A stretch of 64,000 nt of DNA, taken from contig OU015533.1 in assembly GCA_907165065.1 (NCBI GenBank), positions 26,676,578 to 26,740,577 of the forward strand. Reading direction: 5' to 3'. This document shows, in pieces, positions 51,607 through 62,805 of the stretch. The translations under genes were made by a program, and so were the position numbers. The notes under the pieces are model-generated. The model saw nothing but the letters and a program-made list of their open reading frames with translations, did no database searches and was not told the origin of the DNA. Origin of the DNA: Caprimulgus europaeus (lineage: Eukaryota; Chordata; Aves; Caprimulgiformes; Caprimulgidae). The first letter of the stretch is position 1. The number at the start of each line of letters is the position of its first letter.

Positions 51607-51860
51607 TCAGGACCCTGATTTACTGTTGCTCTGTTTAGCCACACAGTGCACACAAGGAAGGCCAATGAACCAGGCACCACAGTGATCTGCACCTGTTTTG
51701 CATAGATACAAAGGGTTCCACACTTGGCTGAGCACCACAGGGCCACCGCAGCACTGAGCGGTCACTAGCATTCGCATGGCACAGATGATTCCTTGATGCC
51801 ACTTGCACCACCATAAATCAAAGCATGTTGTCGATGTGGATCTATCCACTGCTGTTTCAC
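51607..51860 (-). other. Possible decayed transposable element segment
   Basis: The second copy of the 20-base repeat (51624-51643) lies in a GC-richer, CpG-bearing stretch unlike its flanks. The - strand is open for 80 codons, with many Cys and Trp, and a second frame also reads a protein-like stretch. The pattern suggests an old inserted element, perhaps of retroviral or LINE origin, but I cannot name a family. Composition is the only evidence. Confidence 0.25.
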
Positions 51861-54800
51861 CTGGTTATACTCCAAAGGCCTTCAGCTACTGACTGCTGAT
51901 GACGTCGAATGCTTTGTATAACTCAATGTGACTGGGTAGTCCTCTGCTGTCATATGGAGTGAAGTTACTGATAATCTGTTTTATCACAGATTTATTATCT
52001 CCTCTACATTTTGATATTAAGGATTAATGTGGCTATCATTATGACTGAAAAGTTAAAAGTGTGCCAATTAGCATTTATAAATCATTGAAACATGGAGTCG
52101 TTTAATTAAACATAAGCAGTTTTTAAAATTAATGTTCTAATTAATAAATCACCCAGGAGAAAAGGAAAATCATCACTTAAAAAAAAATCACCTTATAATA
52201 GTTCCACTTAATCTTGTAACATTCAATTAAATGAAAGTGAGATGATGGAAAGGACAAAGGTATTGTGGAGAAAATGGACATGCAGTCACAACTGGAGCTC
52301 TTGTTACAGCGACCCTCTGCTTCTCCCCTCACACTGACTAGGATGCAGGGCAGAGCTACACCTGTTCGTAAAATGTGATAGTCTACAAGAACGACACTTA
52401 GAAAGAGATGTGATACAAGGAGAGGAAAACAGTCCCTGTCTTCTTTTGTTAACTGGGAACTCCCTTATCATGGTACATCCAAATATTCAGTGACAGTTTC
52501 CAAGAATGCAGATAGATCATTTTCCCATGTTTCCCATCTCTCTTATAATACAATTGCTTACTCACAGAAAACTAAACTGAGTTTTCTACTTCTTATAAAG
52601 GCAGAACAATGACAGCTAACACATGAAATTTCAATCTGAATAACTATGTTGCTTTTTTTCCTTACTTTCTATCTCATTCTCCCAGCCTCAGCACCTGCAG
52701 GTGCTTACTTCTCTGCCCCAGGAGACAGCAAGCCCTCTGGACAATGCTGTAGCCTTCTACCCACCCCCCATCCTCAGAACAGAGATAGAAAAGTCTAGCA
52801 TGGAGAGTGCTAATAGTATCCTGATAGATGTATAGTGCTTTTTAGAATAATCAAATAACTCTAATTTGGGAAGCAGGGAAAAAACATAAGGCTGTGTCTA
52901 TGCCACCCTCTCTTTGCTTGATGTGACGTTCCATTGAAACTATCTGACCTTGGTTGAAAAAGGGTCCTGTCTGGGTTTGCTAACCATCAACTGAGGTGCA
53001 CAAGCGAAAAGTGGGGCTGCTACCTGTGCTGTATCTCCTGTCTGTGCCGAGTCCTACTGCATCATACACAACAGGTTCACTCTTGACTGTCTCAAACATT
53101 GCTCATACAGAGGAAAACAAGGGCGAGTGCAAAGTCAAAACAGAGACTGTTATGCTGTTTGTAGCTATGAGGCTTCTACACACACTGCAGCAATGAAAAC
53201 TCTTGCTAAAACACTAATATTAAGTACCTACGTTCAGACAACAATGACAGTTTAATGCAATTCCCTCCATTTAGAATTACATTAACTCCTTTCACCACTG
53301 TGAAATAGAAATGCAAAACATTTCAGCCTGAGCTTTCTCTTTGCTGTTGAATATTGTAGACTATTTCAACACTAAATGCCTGCATTATCTTTCTTTTCAA
53401 CTAGCTTTAACATTGAGGAACAACCTCTGCAGAGGTACTTAAAACTGCTGCTGAAACACAATATTAATTCATTTTGTCTCAAAGAGTCAGGACCTGAGTC
53501 TCACCATGTGTTTGTAGAATGTATGCTGCCCCAACCCCTGCACATTACAGTAATGTAAATACCTGCCTGCAGTATACTTGTTTAATTGACAGGCACAGAA
53601 AAAACCCATCATATATGTTATTTATTTATATCACCTACAATATAGTTGAGAAATTAATACTAGGTCTCCACTGAAGTTTATTAGAAGCATGAAGTTCTGT
53701 GAAAGGGCCAGTGTTCTCTTAAGAGATTATACTATTTAAATAATATATAGTCGGATATCTGTAACATGGCTGTTCTCCTGTCCTAAAGTTTTAAGAATAT
53801 GATGACATAATTCCTCTGTAAATAATTTTAAAAGACCATAAGAACTCAAAATATTTTTCCATGACATTTAAATTTTGGGAAAATAGGGAAAATGCAAGAA
53901 TGAAATGTTATTAAAGTATAAATCAAATTATTTAATAACACAAAACCAGAATGTAATTGATATCACGACTGACCAATAAACCCCTACAATAGAAGAAGCC
54001 TCAATGGAGATGGGCAAGGGGGACGTGCCCATCAAGCTTAGGAGATAATGCAAGGGGTGATTGACCAGAGCTGTTGCAAAGAAAGCTGACAATCTCAACA
54101 CAAAGGGGAGCGGAGGGTGGCCTTTGTTCTAGATAAGCCAGTTGAGTGGATCCACTGACTATACCACATTGTGGGGAGAATAGGCAGCTCAGCCCCACAA
54201 AGAGTACAAAAACTAAACAACTAGCAAAAGAATTCCGAAGAGAGCAACGGCTTGAGCTGGCTTCAACTCATGTATGCCTTCCTGGTGACTAGGGACACCC
54301 AGCATTGAGTTGGTGAGCATATTCAAGAGAAAAGTAAAGGGAATCCCACTGGCATTGTGACTGAGCAGTGCACTGCATTTGCTCTATTTTGCTAAGCGTT
54401 ACTTACATTTGTAGTGTGCTTTCAGTGTATTTTGTATCACTCTGCTAAATCAGAAATCCCATGTAACATTAACTATCTTCAAATAGGTAAATTTGATATT
54501 AAACATTACACCCTTCAATGTGTGGAATATCTAAAACAATCTGGTCAGAGAATATTGGACTCTGACATTAATATGTTACAGAAACCATGCAAAACATTAA
54601 TCAAGCTTTCTGTTTACCTGAGGATTTATCTATGCTGGAAAATGAACATGAATAAATACCGAAGGAGAAGGATGAGAGTAAATTCAGCACACCACAGTGA
54701 ACAGAAGTTTCACATAAAATGACAACTAAAAATGCCTTCAAATATCAGATGCCTTTAAAAATAACACCTAACCAATATCCTTATTCTATGCACTCTACTA

Positions 54801-56490
54801 AAAACTTGTGGCGGTGTAAATCAGAATCCAGATTGATCTTGTGGTTTTCTGACTTGAGGGACGATGAATTACTTATGAGGGCATTCATGAGGGTTCATGA
54901 GACTAAAAGAAATGCAAATTTAATTTCTGTAGGCTTAAGTTGGCTAACCAGGGATGCACATTTCCACTGGAAAAATTTTAAGGATTCACAGGTCTAAATA
55001 GGTGAAAAATCACTATTCTAGAATGCAAGATCCAAAGAACTGGGAACAGATCTTTATACAGCAGTTTAAGATTTTCAGGCACAGATGTTTACTTTTAACA
55101 GAGAAACATATATTTCTATACCAAAACTTTCAGTGGCAATCAGCAGCAACTGAGATGTGTGCTGCAAAACCTACAACGGCTCAGGTATAAGTTGGGGAAT
55201 CCCAGTAAGGGAGTATTGGCCCATCACTCAGCTTCTGGACTAGCCTTAAAATAATTTGCTACTCTTACTGCGTGCTTACTCACTTGATGTAGTTGTCTCC
55301 TGATACATCTCCCCTTTTTCCATGACTTATTATTAGTCTATGTTTTAAGTACCATTGCCTCTTAGTGACACTACAGCTGATCAATATCCTCGTATGAACT
55401 CTGCCTTTTAGGTCAGAACCTTACCAATACTATTTATTTCCACAAAATAATTAAATCAATCTCTCATTTCTATTTCATTACTTATCTGAACTTTTTTTTT
55501 AATATTGCCATCTCTAGTGAAGGAACATCCTTGGATTGTTGGAATTCATGTTATTAAATCTTTTTTAACATCTTCAAGAAAATATCTTCCAGATTATGTT
55601 TGCCTTTGGAAATGCACTATTACAAACTCAACCACTTCATATCTATTTCATAAGTTTTTCAGTTTGAAGTGTTAAAATACAAGGCTTTTTGTAGAAAATT
55701 CCCTGCCTTAGAAAACAAATGACATGAGCTTTTTCTAAAATAAGAAATCTCTGTTCATAGGAAAGGTTGAATATAAAGATTGACAAGGCAATAGAGTGCA
55801 CTAACTGCATGCTGAGTTGTGTCTGACCTCTCAAACAGTATTTTTGATGGTTAGCCATCTAAAGACTCCCAAGGACAGCTACACCACAACTGTCTTCTGC
55901 ATAGTTTGAAAGCTAAAAGATGCAGCTTTTCCTACTGTGGTCTTTATCCAGAACATGGGAAACTTTTCTAAGGCACTTAAATCTCAAGTTGGGCTTTAAT
56001 GCAAAAATTGGTGTCAAAAATACATATCAAAAGACAAAAATTTCAGTTATTAGACAACTTCAAATGCTGTGAAATTAATTTTAGTGTAAATATTTTGATT
56101 TAGTATCCTAAATTCACCATCTGTTATTTCTGATGGAAAAAACCTGTCAACAATAAAAGCATGGAGTGCTGGAATGTGGAATTCTAGAATAAGTGGGAGT
56201 TCTCCATAAAAAGCATTTTTGAGAAATATGCCAAGTCATATACTTATGTCTAAGCTAAGCCTTATAAGCACTTCAATGTTGCTGCTCAGACAATGCCATA
56301 CTTCTGGCAGAATATTGAAAGGTTCACTTCCATAAAAGCATTAATAAGTTTTGCACTTGAATTAAAAGTGAGGAAAAGAAGTGTCATTGTATGCCTTGAT
56401 TATTTTTATTACCCTAATACCTCAAAGCTTATTCTAACAATAAGATAATTCAGAAAATAAATAAAAAAATGCACAGTATCTTTCTCTTAC

Positions 56491-56697
56491 TTTGAGAACA
56501 TCTATTGCTATTACTTGGGCATCTTGCCCTTGATACTGTCTTACAATTGCTAGATACTAAATCATAATCTGCGATAAAATACTTGCATTCTAAAAAGGAT
56601 TCTGACATTATAGGGATTTTCTGGCTGATCTGCTTGTCCTGCAAACAGTCAGGAGGCTGAACTTTCTGATTAAGAGAATGACATAGTCCCATGCCTA
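56491..56697 (-). CDS. Symmetric phase-1 exon of an unidentified - strand gene
   Basis: A 207-nt segment (divisible by three) runs from an acceptor (TTTGCTAACTGCAG) to a good donor (CTCAAA followed by GTAAGAGA). In phase 1 it is open from end to end, with 68 full codons. The product starts GMGLCHSLNQKVQPPDCLQD, includes KQISQKIPIMSESFLECKYF and ends SNSNRCSQ. It is polar and Ser/Cys-rich, like a fast-evolving cytoplasmic or extracellular linker. Exon length, open frame and phase all agree, which is the strongest internal-exon case on this strand. If the exon at 57469 is used internally through its GTAATA donor, it would join this exon in frame. I do not recognise the family. Confidence 0.5.
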
Positions 56698-56989
56698 CTG
56701 CAGTTAGCAAATTCCATTTACAAAATAATAATCATATTAGGTGCCTGAAATAAGGGGGGTACATTTAATAGCATGAGAATAATTACTTATTCGAAGAAAA
56801 AAATTTAGATAGTTCTGTTTTGAAAGTTTACCTCATCCTTCAGTAACAAACTGGTATTTAATTGCAAATATACATCTTTAATTTACTTTAAAATCATTCT
56901 TCCAGTTCAACAAGTTCTTAGTATTTTATGTAAAAACTTTTCTACTACATACCAAATATCAAGAAGATGATATTTGTTTATATCAAGCT

Positions 56990-56995
56990 TTTATT
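56990..56995 (-). terminator. Candidate poly(A) signal, - strand
   Basis: AATAAA on the - strand lies about 100 bases after the stop codon of the 57469-57096 segment, with a GT-rich TTTGGTATGTAGTAG about 35 bases further on. It would suit a short 3' UTR if that segment is a terminal exon. Confidence 0.4.
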
Positions 56996-57095
56996 TGATG
57001 GACACTACTGAGGATTTGAGGACACTACTGTTTCTACACATGCCTGAAGAAACTGTCTTAAGCTGGTGATTTGTACAACACCTTAATTTGATATT

Positions 57096-57469
57096 TTACA
57101 TTACTGTTGATGTTTCACAAGAAGGTACCAGACACTGCTGCAGCTTCGCCCTGGACAGCTTCATTAGTTTGGTGCTCTGTGATGAAGTATTACCATTCAG
57201 TGGGTCTGTATTCTGTGTTTCTTGCTGGGCATCGGTGAGATCTTTCTGGTTCGGATCAGAGTTAGTGCATTTTTCTGAGTTGGATTCATCACTCAGAGAA
57301 GTATCGAAAGAAACTACTTGTAGGACGATGGATCTGGGAGCACAGGTTGTACCATCGCTTCCCTGACTACTCTCATTTTGTATCCTTGTTGTCTCTTCCT
57401 GTAACTGTGCATCTGTGGAATTTCTGCTTTGGTCTTTTTCCTGTTCACCAACATTTTTCACAAGTTCTT
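57096..57469 (-). CDS. Probable terminal exon, Ser/Thr/Gln/Glu-rich tail
   Basis: A good acceptor (TTTTGTTCCCTCTTTGTAG) opens a phase-1 frame of 123 full codons that ends in TAA at 57098-57096. The start reads ELVKNVGEQEKDQSRNSTDA, the middle has SFDTSLSDESNSEKCTNSD, and the end is QCLVPSCETSTVM. The composition is strongly hydrophilic and acidic with few hydrophobic residues, typical of a disordered cytoplasmic or nuclear tail. Six or more CpGs occur in it against a CpG-poor background. A weaker internal donor (AATG followed by GTAATA) in phase 1 near 57170 could let it also act as an internal exon leading to 56697. The overlapping + strand 190-codon frame is treated as its shadow. The gene is not recognised. 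Confidence 0.5.
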
Positions 57470-58894
57470 CTACAAAGAGGGAACAAAATATGTGTATTAG
57501 ATAAAAAGGCTATGCCACAATTGTTTGATTTCAGAGTAGTGACTGATAGAGCTGTACATGGGAACATTGTGAACATGAACTTTCGGCATGAGGACATGTG
57601 CACCCATGTGTTTAATATGGGTCAGATTCTGCTCCTGATTACACTATTGCACCATAGTGATCCGCTTTCTGGTTTGATCTCTAATTGGTATCTCTTTTCT
57701 TTGGCCATAATGCAGAGCAAGGAGCATCATCAAACACACTGTGAGCTGAAGGATGGGAGCAGGAGGAGGGACCCCATGCTCCAGATGCATCCCCCAGCAG
57801 TGGTGTTTACCACCACAGGACTAGGAGGAGCAGAGCTTGTCAGTTCTGCAACAGAGAAAGGGCATGGAGGGCATCTTGCTGGGGTTGGCAGAGGCATCAG
57901 AACTGAAGGAAAGCTCTGAAGGATGTTGGCCTATCAGCCTGGAAAAGTAAAAAATGTCAGCAAATACAGATGGAACAAGTTATAGAGGGTTACACGCATG
58001 CAATCCAGTACTGCTGCCTTTATGGCTAGTGGCACATACAGGATGGGAAGGAAGAAATATGGAGGAAATTGTGCTTCAGGGGACAGCAGCTACAGGAGAA
58101 AATAATGTTTGTGGAAGGCTCTGTTCCTTGCTCTGTTGCAGAGAGTTGGAGAACAATACAAATGGAATGGCCCAGAGTGAAAGGAGACAGAACATAGCAA
58201 CAAAGAGTGGTGGTACCAAATGGATCTAGAAGATGAAGAAAACAGAGAATGGAAAACTTAAAATGGAGGGTGAAAAATCTGAGAAAATAATACTGTATTG
58301 TCTTCTTGGAGGGCCTATTTCTCTTGTTTTTATAAACTCTGTTTGATAAATTCAAATTTCAGAATATGTATACTACTCTAGAAGACACAAAACTATCAAT
58401 TTAAAAAGTGAATGCATTGCAGTTTGAACAACACCTCCACAAAATAATGACATGATATTGTATAAAATTTCTAACTTGGCTGTGCACACTTTATTAAGGA
58501 AGGAAACCAAGCACTGAGATATTTTTTGAGTTCAACTGGCAGCTCCCAGAAACTCTGGTTGTGAGTGACCAGTCCAAATCCAGACCAAAAGTGATTGTCT
58601 ACGACAACTGAAAGATAGCCAAGTCTGTAATCACTTTCCTACCACTGTCAGCATTTGGCATCTTTGTCATCACACTTCTCTGAATCCAAAGTTCCCCCTG
58701 AAGTACAATTTGGCCAGTGGAATGGGATGGAAAGGAACATCTCCGAGCCTGAACTGATGTGCAGAAGCATGGAATAGCTAAATAATTTCCTTCTTTTGTC
58801 AGTTCTTATACTTCCTGTCATACTTTAAAAAAAATCAAGAACTTTCAAATACGAGCAATTTCTAAATTGTTAAGCAAGGGTTTTTTTACAAACT
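57470..58894. other. Intron-like sequence of the - strand gene
   Basis: No coding segment with splice sites is seen on the - strand. A + strand frame open from 57347 to 57919 is treated as noise. A somewhat GC-richer stretch at 57.7-57.95 kb has no recognisable family. Confidence 0.4.
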
Positions 58895-58993
58895 TTAGAG
58901 ACCTGCTTGTTTTGGACTCCAAATCTTCTGGAACTTGGGCAGGTACTCTCTTTCTACAGACTTCAATGCAGCTCTTACAAAGAAGTGGTTGGG
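58895..58993 (-). CDS. Candidate exon on the - strand, two readable frames
   Basis: The acceptor TATGTATTTCTTAATGTCTTTAG is followed by a segment open in two frames. In phase 0 it gives PNHFFVRAALKSVEREYLPK then FQKIWSPKQAGL and a stop, a well-balanced amphipathic peptide that would be a C-terminus. In phase 1 it gives QPLLCKSCIEVCRKRVPAQV and continues past this end toward a weak GTAAAA donor. Phase 1 is shared with neighbouring candidates, but the phase-0 peptide looks more like a folded protein end. I cannot decide between them or name a family. Confidence 0.3.
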   Translation of the reverse strand, partial: PNHFFVRAALKSVEREYLPKFQKIWSPKQAGL

Positions 58994-59997
58994 CTAAAGA
59001 CATTAAGAAATACATATACACAACTTGAAGCAAATCTGATGTTCAATCCAGTTATGTAAATTAAAGCATCTGTCATTCATGGTATCATCTACCTACCTAA
59101 GGCTTTTGTCCCAGTAAACTGATTTATATGCCATATTTGCCTCCATATGGCAGAGCTACAAGCATTTTTCCTTAAATTTATAAAAAAGTCAAGGAAATTC
59201 CAAGATAAAATACCTCAGAGACTGTTGAGACACATCCATAAGTTGAGGAAAGCAAAGCTGAACTATAATCGCATATAAAACTGTAATATTAACTTAGCTC
59301 ACACTACAAAAGGTGGCTTTTTTAACCTGAAAGCTAGTAAGAACAGACAGCATTTTTCTCACAGAATGGTGTTTTAGGACAATTCTAATCAAAATTTAGA
59401 TTTGTCTTGGTGTAACTGTGTGGCTGACCACTTTTTTCTCATATTAGAAGTCTCAGAATATTCATATAAGCAAAACTCACTAATATTTTTTCTTTCATAA
59501 AGCTAAATATTTAAACTTAAAATTGCTTTCCTTCACTCTCTACCAAATTTAAACTGGCAAATGAAGATTAACAGTTTAATGTGAACAATGCTGATGGCCT
59601 GTTCTTAACTTCTGTCATGCTGGTCTCTTATTTCTATAACTGCCCTTGAGATGATGTCAAGCAGGCTTGTTTAAGGATCTCTGATACACAGACAAACTCT
59701 AACTCAGGTCTATGCACATCTGGGGGATGTAGCTTTGAAAAAGATAAACTCTGCACCAAGTTACACCTGAAAACATACTAGTTAAATGTCATACCTATTG
59801 TATTTAAACTGCTGAGATACTATTTATTCCAAAAGGCAGTAGAAAAAAAATGTAAGAAAAATATTACCTAAGTATGAAAAATATTGTGGAATTTTAAAAT
59901 CTATTGAGTTAAAGCTACTGCTAAACATTAGGTTTTTTATGCTGATAATCATAACAGTGATTACCATTCCATGGTGAAAAAAAATTCAGAGTCACTC

Positions 59998-60242
59998 TCA
60001 GTTAAATAAGCTTGAAGAAAAGTATCTTATCCACTTGGAAGAAGTTTGTTCAGGCCAACTAGGAGGAGCTGTTGGTAGTTGTGACTGAGACTGAGAAGTC
60101 TCAAGTATAAAACCCTCTATGATGATATCACAACTTTCATTAAGATGCCCAATAATTTTTCTTGGTATTAAGTCTCTCATCTGCTGGACATCTATGTTCT
60201 GACTTGCTTTTCTCCACTCAGCTTCAATCTCTATGAAATCCA
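59998..60242 (-). CDS. Candidate terminal exon, acidic N-part and Ser/Pro tail
   Basis: A strong acceptor (TATTTTTCACCTTTTTGGCAG) opens a phase-1 frame of 80 codons ending in TGA at 60000-59998. It encodes DFIEIEAEWRKASQNIDVQQ, then MRDLIPRKIIGHLNESCDII, then a Ser/Gln/Pro stretch, and ends YFSSSLFN. The first half could be helical and the second half is low-complexity. The preceding candidate exon (60700-60662) ends with the single G needed to form Val with the TG that starts this exon. No good donor precedes the stop, so it would be a last exon. The gene is not recognised. Confidence 0.38.
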
Positions 60243-60661
60243 CTGCCAAAAAGGTGAAAAATACAAGATTCTTATGGTACGTCAGCAACTTGTGGGATAT
60301 GCTCTATGTGCTGGAAAAATACAGATTTCTGCTTTCTGTAACAGCTAATAATTGCATTCTATATTATACAGGACCTTTATACTGTATATAATAATTGGCA
60401 TTTTCTATCATTTCTGCTGTCCTGTCACTCCAATGAAACAGAAATATTTAGCAGTCTTCAAAGGGGCTGAGACTGGGACAGTGACCAAATAATTAAAATT
60501 CAAGCAAGCCACTGCTGAGTTCATACTACTAGTGTAAGAGAAGCAGAGTTGGCATGATGTTTGATCCCCAGTGATGGACAGTAAGAATTGTAATAAATAC
60601 TGTGGCAGAGCCTCTGCCTCCATCCAGCCACGAACTGCAAGGACTCGCTGCTGCTCCTCAC

Positions 60662-60700
60662 CCTGAACTGGGCTGCTGGGAAAAGCAAGTTCCTCCTCCC
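60662..60700 (-). CDS. Candidate 39-nt symmetric exon
   Basis: On the - strand an acceptor (GTGTGCCCACAG) and a donor (TTCAGG followed by GTGAGG) enclose 39 nt. In phase 1 it reads EEELAFPSSPVQ with split codons at both ends, and the 3' split base fits the exon at 60242 across a 419-base GT-AG intron. It is GC-richer than its flanks. The frame also stays open beyond the donor for another 80 codons, so the exon boundary is uncertain. Confidence 0.3.
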
Positions 60701-61715
60701 CTGTGGGCACACATTGCCATGGCCAGCTGGAGTTGGAAATACGGTATGTTAAATGAACAATTTAACTTGTCATTTGCAAGACTGACAATATTTAATAAGA
60801 GTAAATAGATGAATAAGATGAATAAGATTAAACAACCTTCTTGGCCCTTCTTCTAGAAAATTTCCCTTTTTTTGCGGAGGTGAGGGGCTGCAAGGCGGTC
60901 AGTTAGGCACTGAACAGCTTAAGGATGATCATACCCATTCAGATAAAGGCAGACAGAAGTGTGTTGTGCACTGCAGCAAACTCAGGGTATGTCTTATTCC
61001 TGCTACTGGTTTTGCTCTCTCTGTTTTAACTTGGTAAAAGTGCCTGGAGCCAGCCTGTTCACATATTTTCAACAGTTTGGTATTGTTTTCTTTACAAGAA
61101 TCCAAGTGTTATTCAGCAAAAATTGTGAGTTCAGCTGTAAAACAAATGGCTTTTCCTAACTGGTCTGTTAGGGTTGACTCAATCTTATCCCTCTCTTCTG
61201 TACTTCTCTACTTCCATGCCATTTCTGAACTCCTGCCTCAAATCTTCATGAGAAGCAGCAATGGCATTTGATACAAGAACATGACAGCAGTGGTGTGTTT
61301 CTTTCCTTATGTTTAGACTGGGCTATTGGAAAAATAATTGTAATGCATTGTTTTGTTTAGAAAACTGGCAGGACTTCTAAGGCAATAGCCAAATTTCAGA
61401 GCAGTTGAAAAATTCTGGTACTTGGTAATTTTGCATCTACAGAAAATGTGTTAAATAGTGAACATGACTTCTTTCCTCTCCCCTTTTCACCAGATAGTAC
61501 TACTCTTTCCTTAAGTTACCTTTTTTTTGGCCTACTAAGTCTCTGAAAATTGAAGCGAGTTCTTTGAGTTATTTTTTTAAATTGTTTGCTGGAGTGAATG
61601 GGAGCACAGAATTTTGGTCAGCCCAACAAAGGACTAAATTGTCCACAAAACACTAAAACTGTCACATGGCTCAATCTCTAGCACCGTGCCATAGGACTCT
61701 GTGGTCTCTAAAGCA

Positions 61716-61914
61716 TCACTGCTCTGCTCCTGCAGAAGCTCTGGTGAGTTCTGCATTATCAACTACAACACTGATTTCCACCAGCTCAGCTGCATTACTG
61801 CCTGTGCATGAAGCAACACTTTCAAGACATGGTCTACTAACTGCTGAGGAAGCTTTTTTACATTTGGTACTTTTTCTTCTGTATATGTCCATCGACTTTC
61901 TTTTCCTGGCCTTT
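61716..61914 (-). CDS. Candidate terminal exon, Lys-rich then Ser/Ala/Val-rich
   Basis: A good acceptor (CTCTGTTTCTTATTACAG) precedes a segment open in two frames. In phase 2 it encodes KARKRKSMDIYRRKSTKCKK, then a Ser-rich stretch, AELVEISVVVDNAEL and a stop after AGAEQ. In phase 1 it encodes RPGKESRWTYTEEKVPNVKK and continues to an earlier stop. The phase-2 product is longer; the phase-1 reading agrees with neighbouring candidates. Function is unknown, and chance is not excluded. Confidence 0.28.
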
Positions 61915-62805
61915 CTGTAATAAGAAACAGAGCACTCAGTACCATCATCTGCACAGTACAAGGCTTATGAAATACCTTTCTACCTCCAGCAACTGCACCA
62001 CTTGAGCATGTACTGACTTCACCAGAGTGGAGAAGAAGAACAAAAAAGCCATGTGTAAGCAGAAGATCTCAAACCAGCTAACAGCAGCGACCGCCACAGT
62101 GCTAAACCCCAGTACAGCAAATGTCTTCTGAATCATTTGCTATTTTCATTGGCTGTGTTGAAAATAAACTACAATAATTTACCCATACAGAAAGACAGAA
62201 TGACATTGAAGTATTAGCAAACTACTGAATTAGAGAGGAAAGCTGTTAATCTTCACTAAGAACTAAATTATTTGAGGAATCTGTCATTGGTCCTAGATGG
62301 GACTCCTTTAGTCCCCTGAATTTGTTTTTCTCTAACAAATTAAAACAGTCCATTAGAGCAGATTTTACGTGTCAAATTGTCACTTGGTTTCTGTGACTGT
62401 CACACACATCCTCCCATTGCCCACCCTGCCTCACGGCTGCTAAATCACATTAACATGCTAACAGATCATCACTCTCAGATTTTTGCATTTCAGCAGCTGT
62501 TACTCTCTTCTTATTAGTGAGTCTGTAGAGAAAATCTTTCAGATAGAATGAAACTGAACCCTGTGGTTATTGTGACTGAAAGTATGCAGGACTGAAAGTG
62601 CCTGAGGGGGGCCTCGAGGTACCATGCAGAAGTCTTTCAGAAGAGACATTTGTTATTCAAAGTTGCTGCTCATGGAAATAAAAAAAAGCTTATCTCTACT
62701 GCAAAGATGCAATAGTTGTATTTTTTTTCATATTTTTACTATCAAAATTTAGCACAGTCAGTGCAAAAGCCTCGTTCAGCCTCACATAATTTTCATCCCA
62801 TCCAG
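61915..62805. other. No firm feature
   Basis: A - strand frame at 62136-61945 encodes a hydrophobic stretch (FAVLGFSTVAVAAVSWFEIF) and ends near a GTAGAA donor, but the pyrimidine tract upstream is poor. The rest, up to the CR1 start, is AT-rich and unremarkable. Confidence 0.35.

Larger units (their letters stand above)
49884..56490. other. Intron or intergenic sequence without supported exons
   Basis: AT-rich sequence. It contains a purine-rich tract and a pair of 20-base direct repeats (listed separately). Three + strand frames between 54414 and 55190 lie almost end to end but use different frames, lack splice context and have AT-driven composition, so I do not call a gene. Confidence 0.45.

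Noticed and set aside
54414-55190. Three near-contiguous + strand frames (102, 92 and 62 codons)
   Set aside because: They use different frames, have AT-driven composition and no splice sites or recognisable motif. A decayed retrocopy could not be shown.
57347-57919. Longest host + strand open frame outside CR1 (190 codons)
   Set aside because: It overlaps the antisense of the hydrophilic 57469-57096 segment, has no splice context and an amphipathic mix typical of shadow frames. One frame this long is expected by chance in 64 kb.
61945-62136. - strand hydrophobic frame with a GTAGAA donor
   Set aside because: The upstream pyrimidine tract is poor, and the neighbouring 61914 segment would need a different upstream exon phase to be read in its longer frame.
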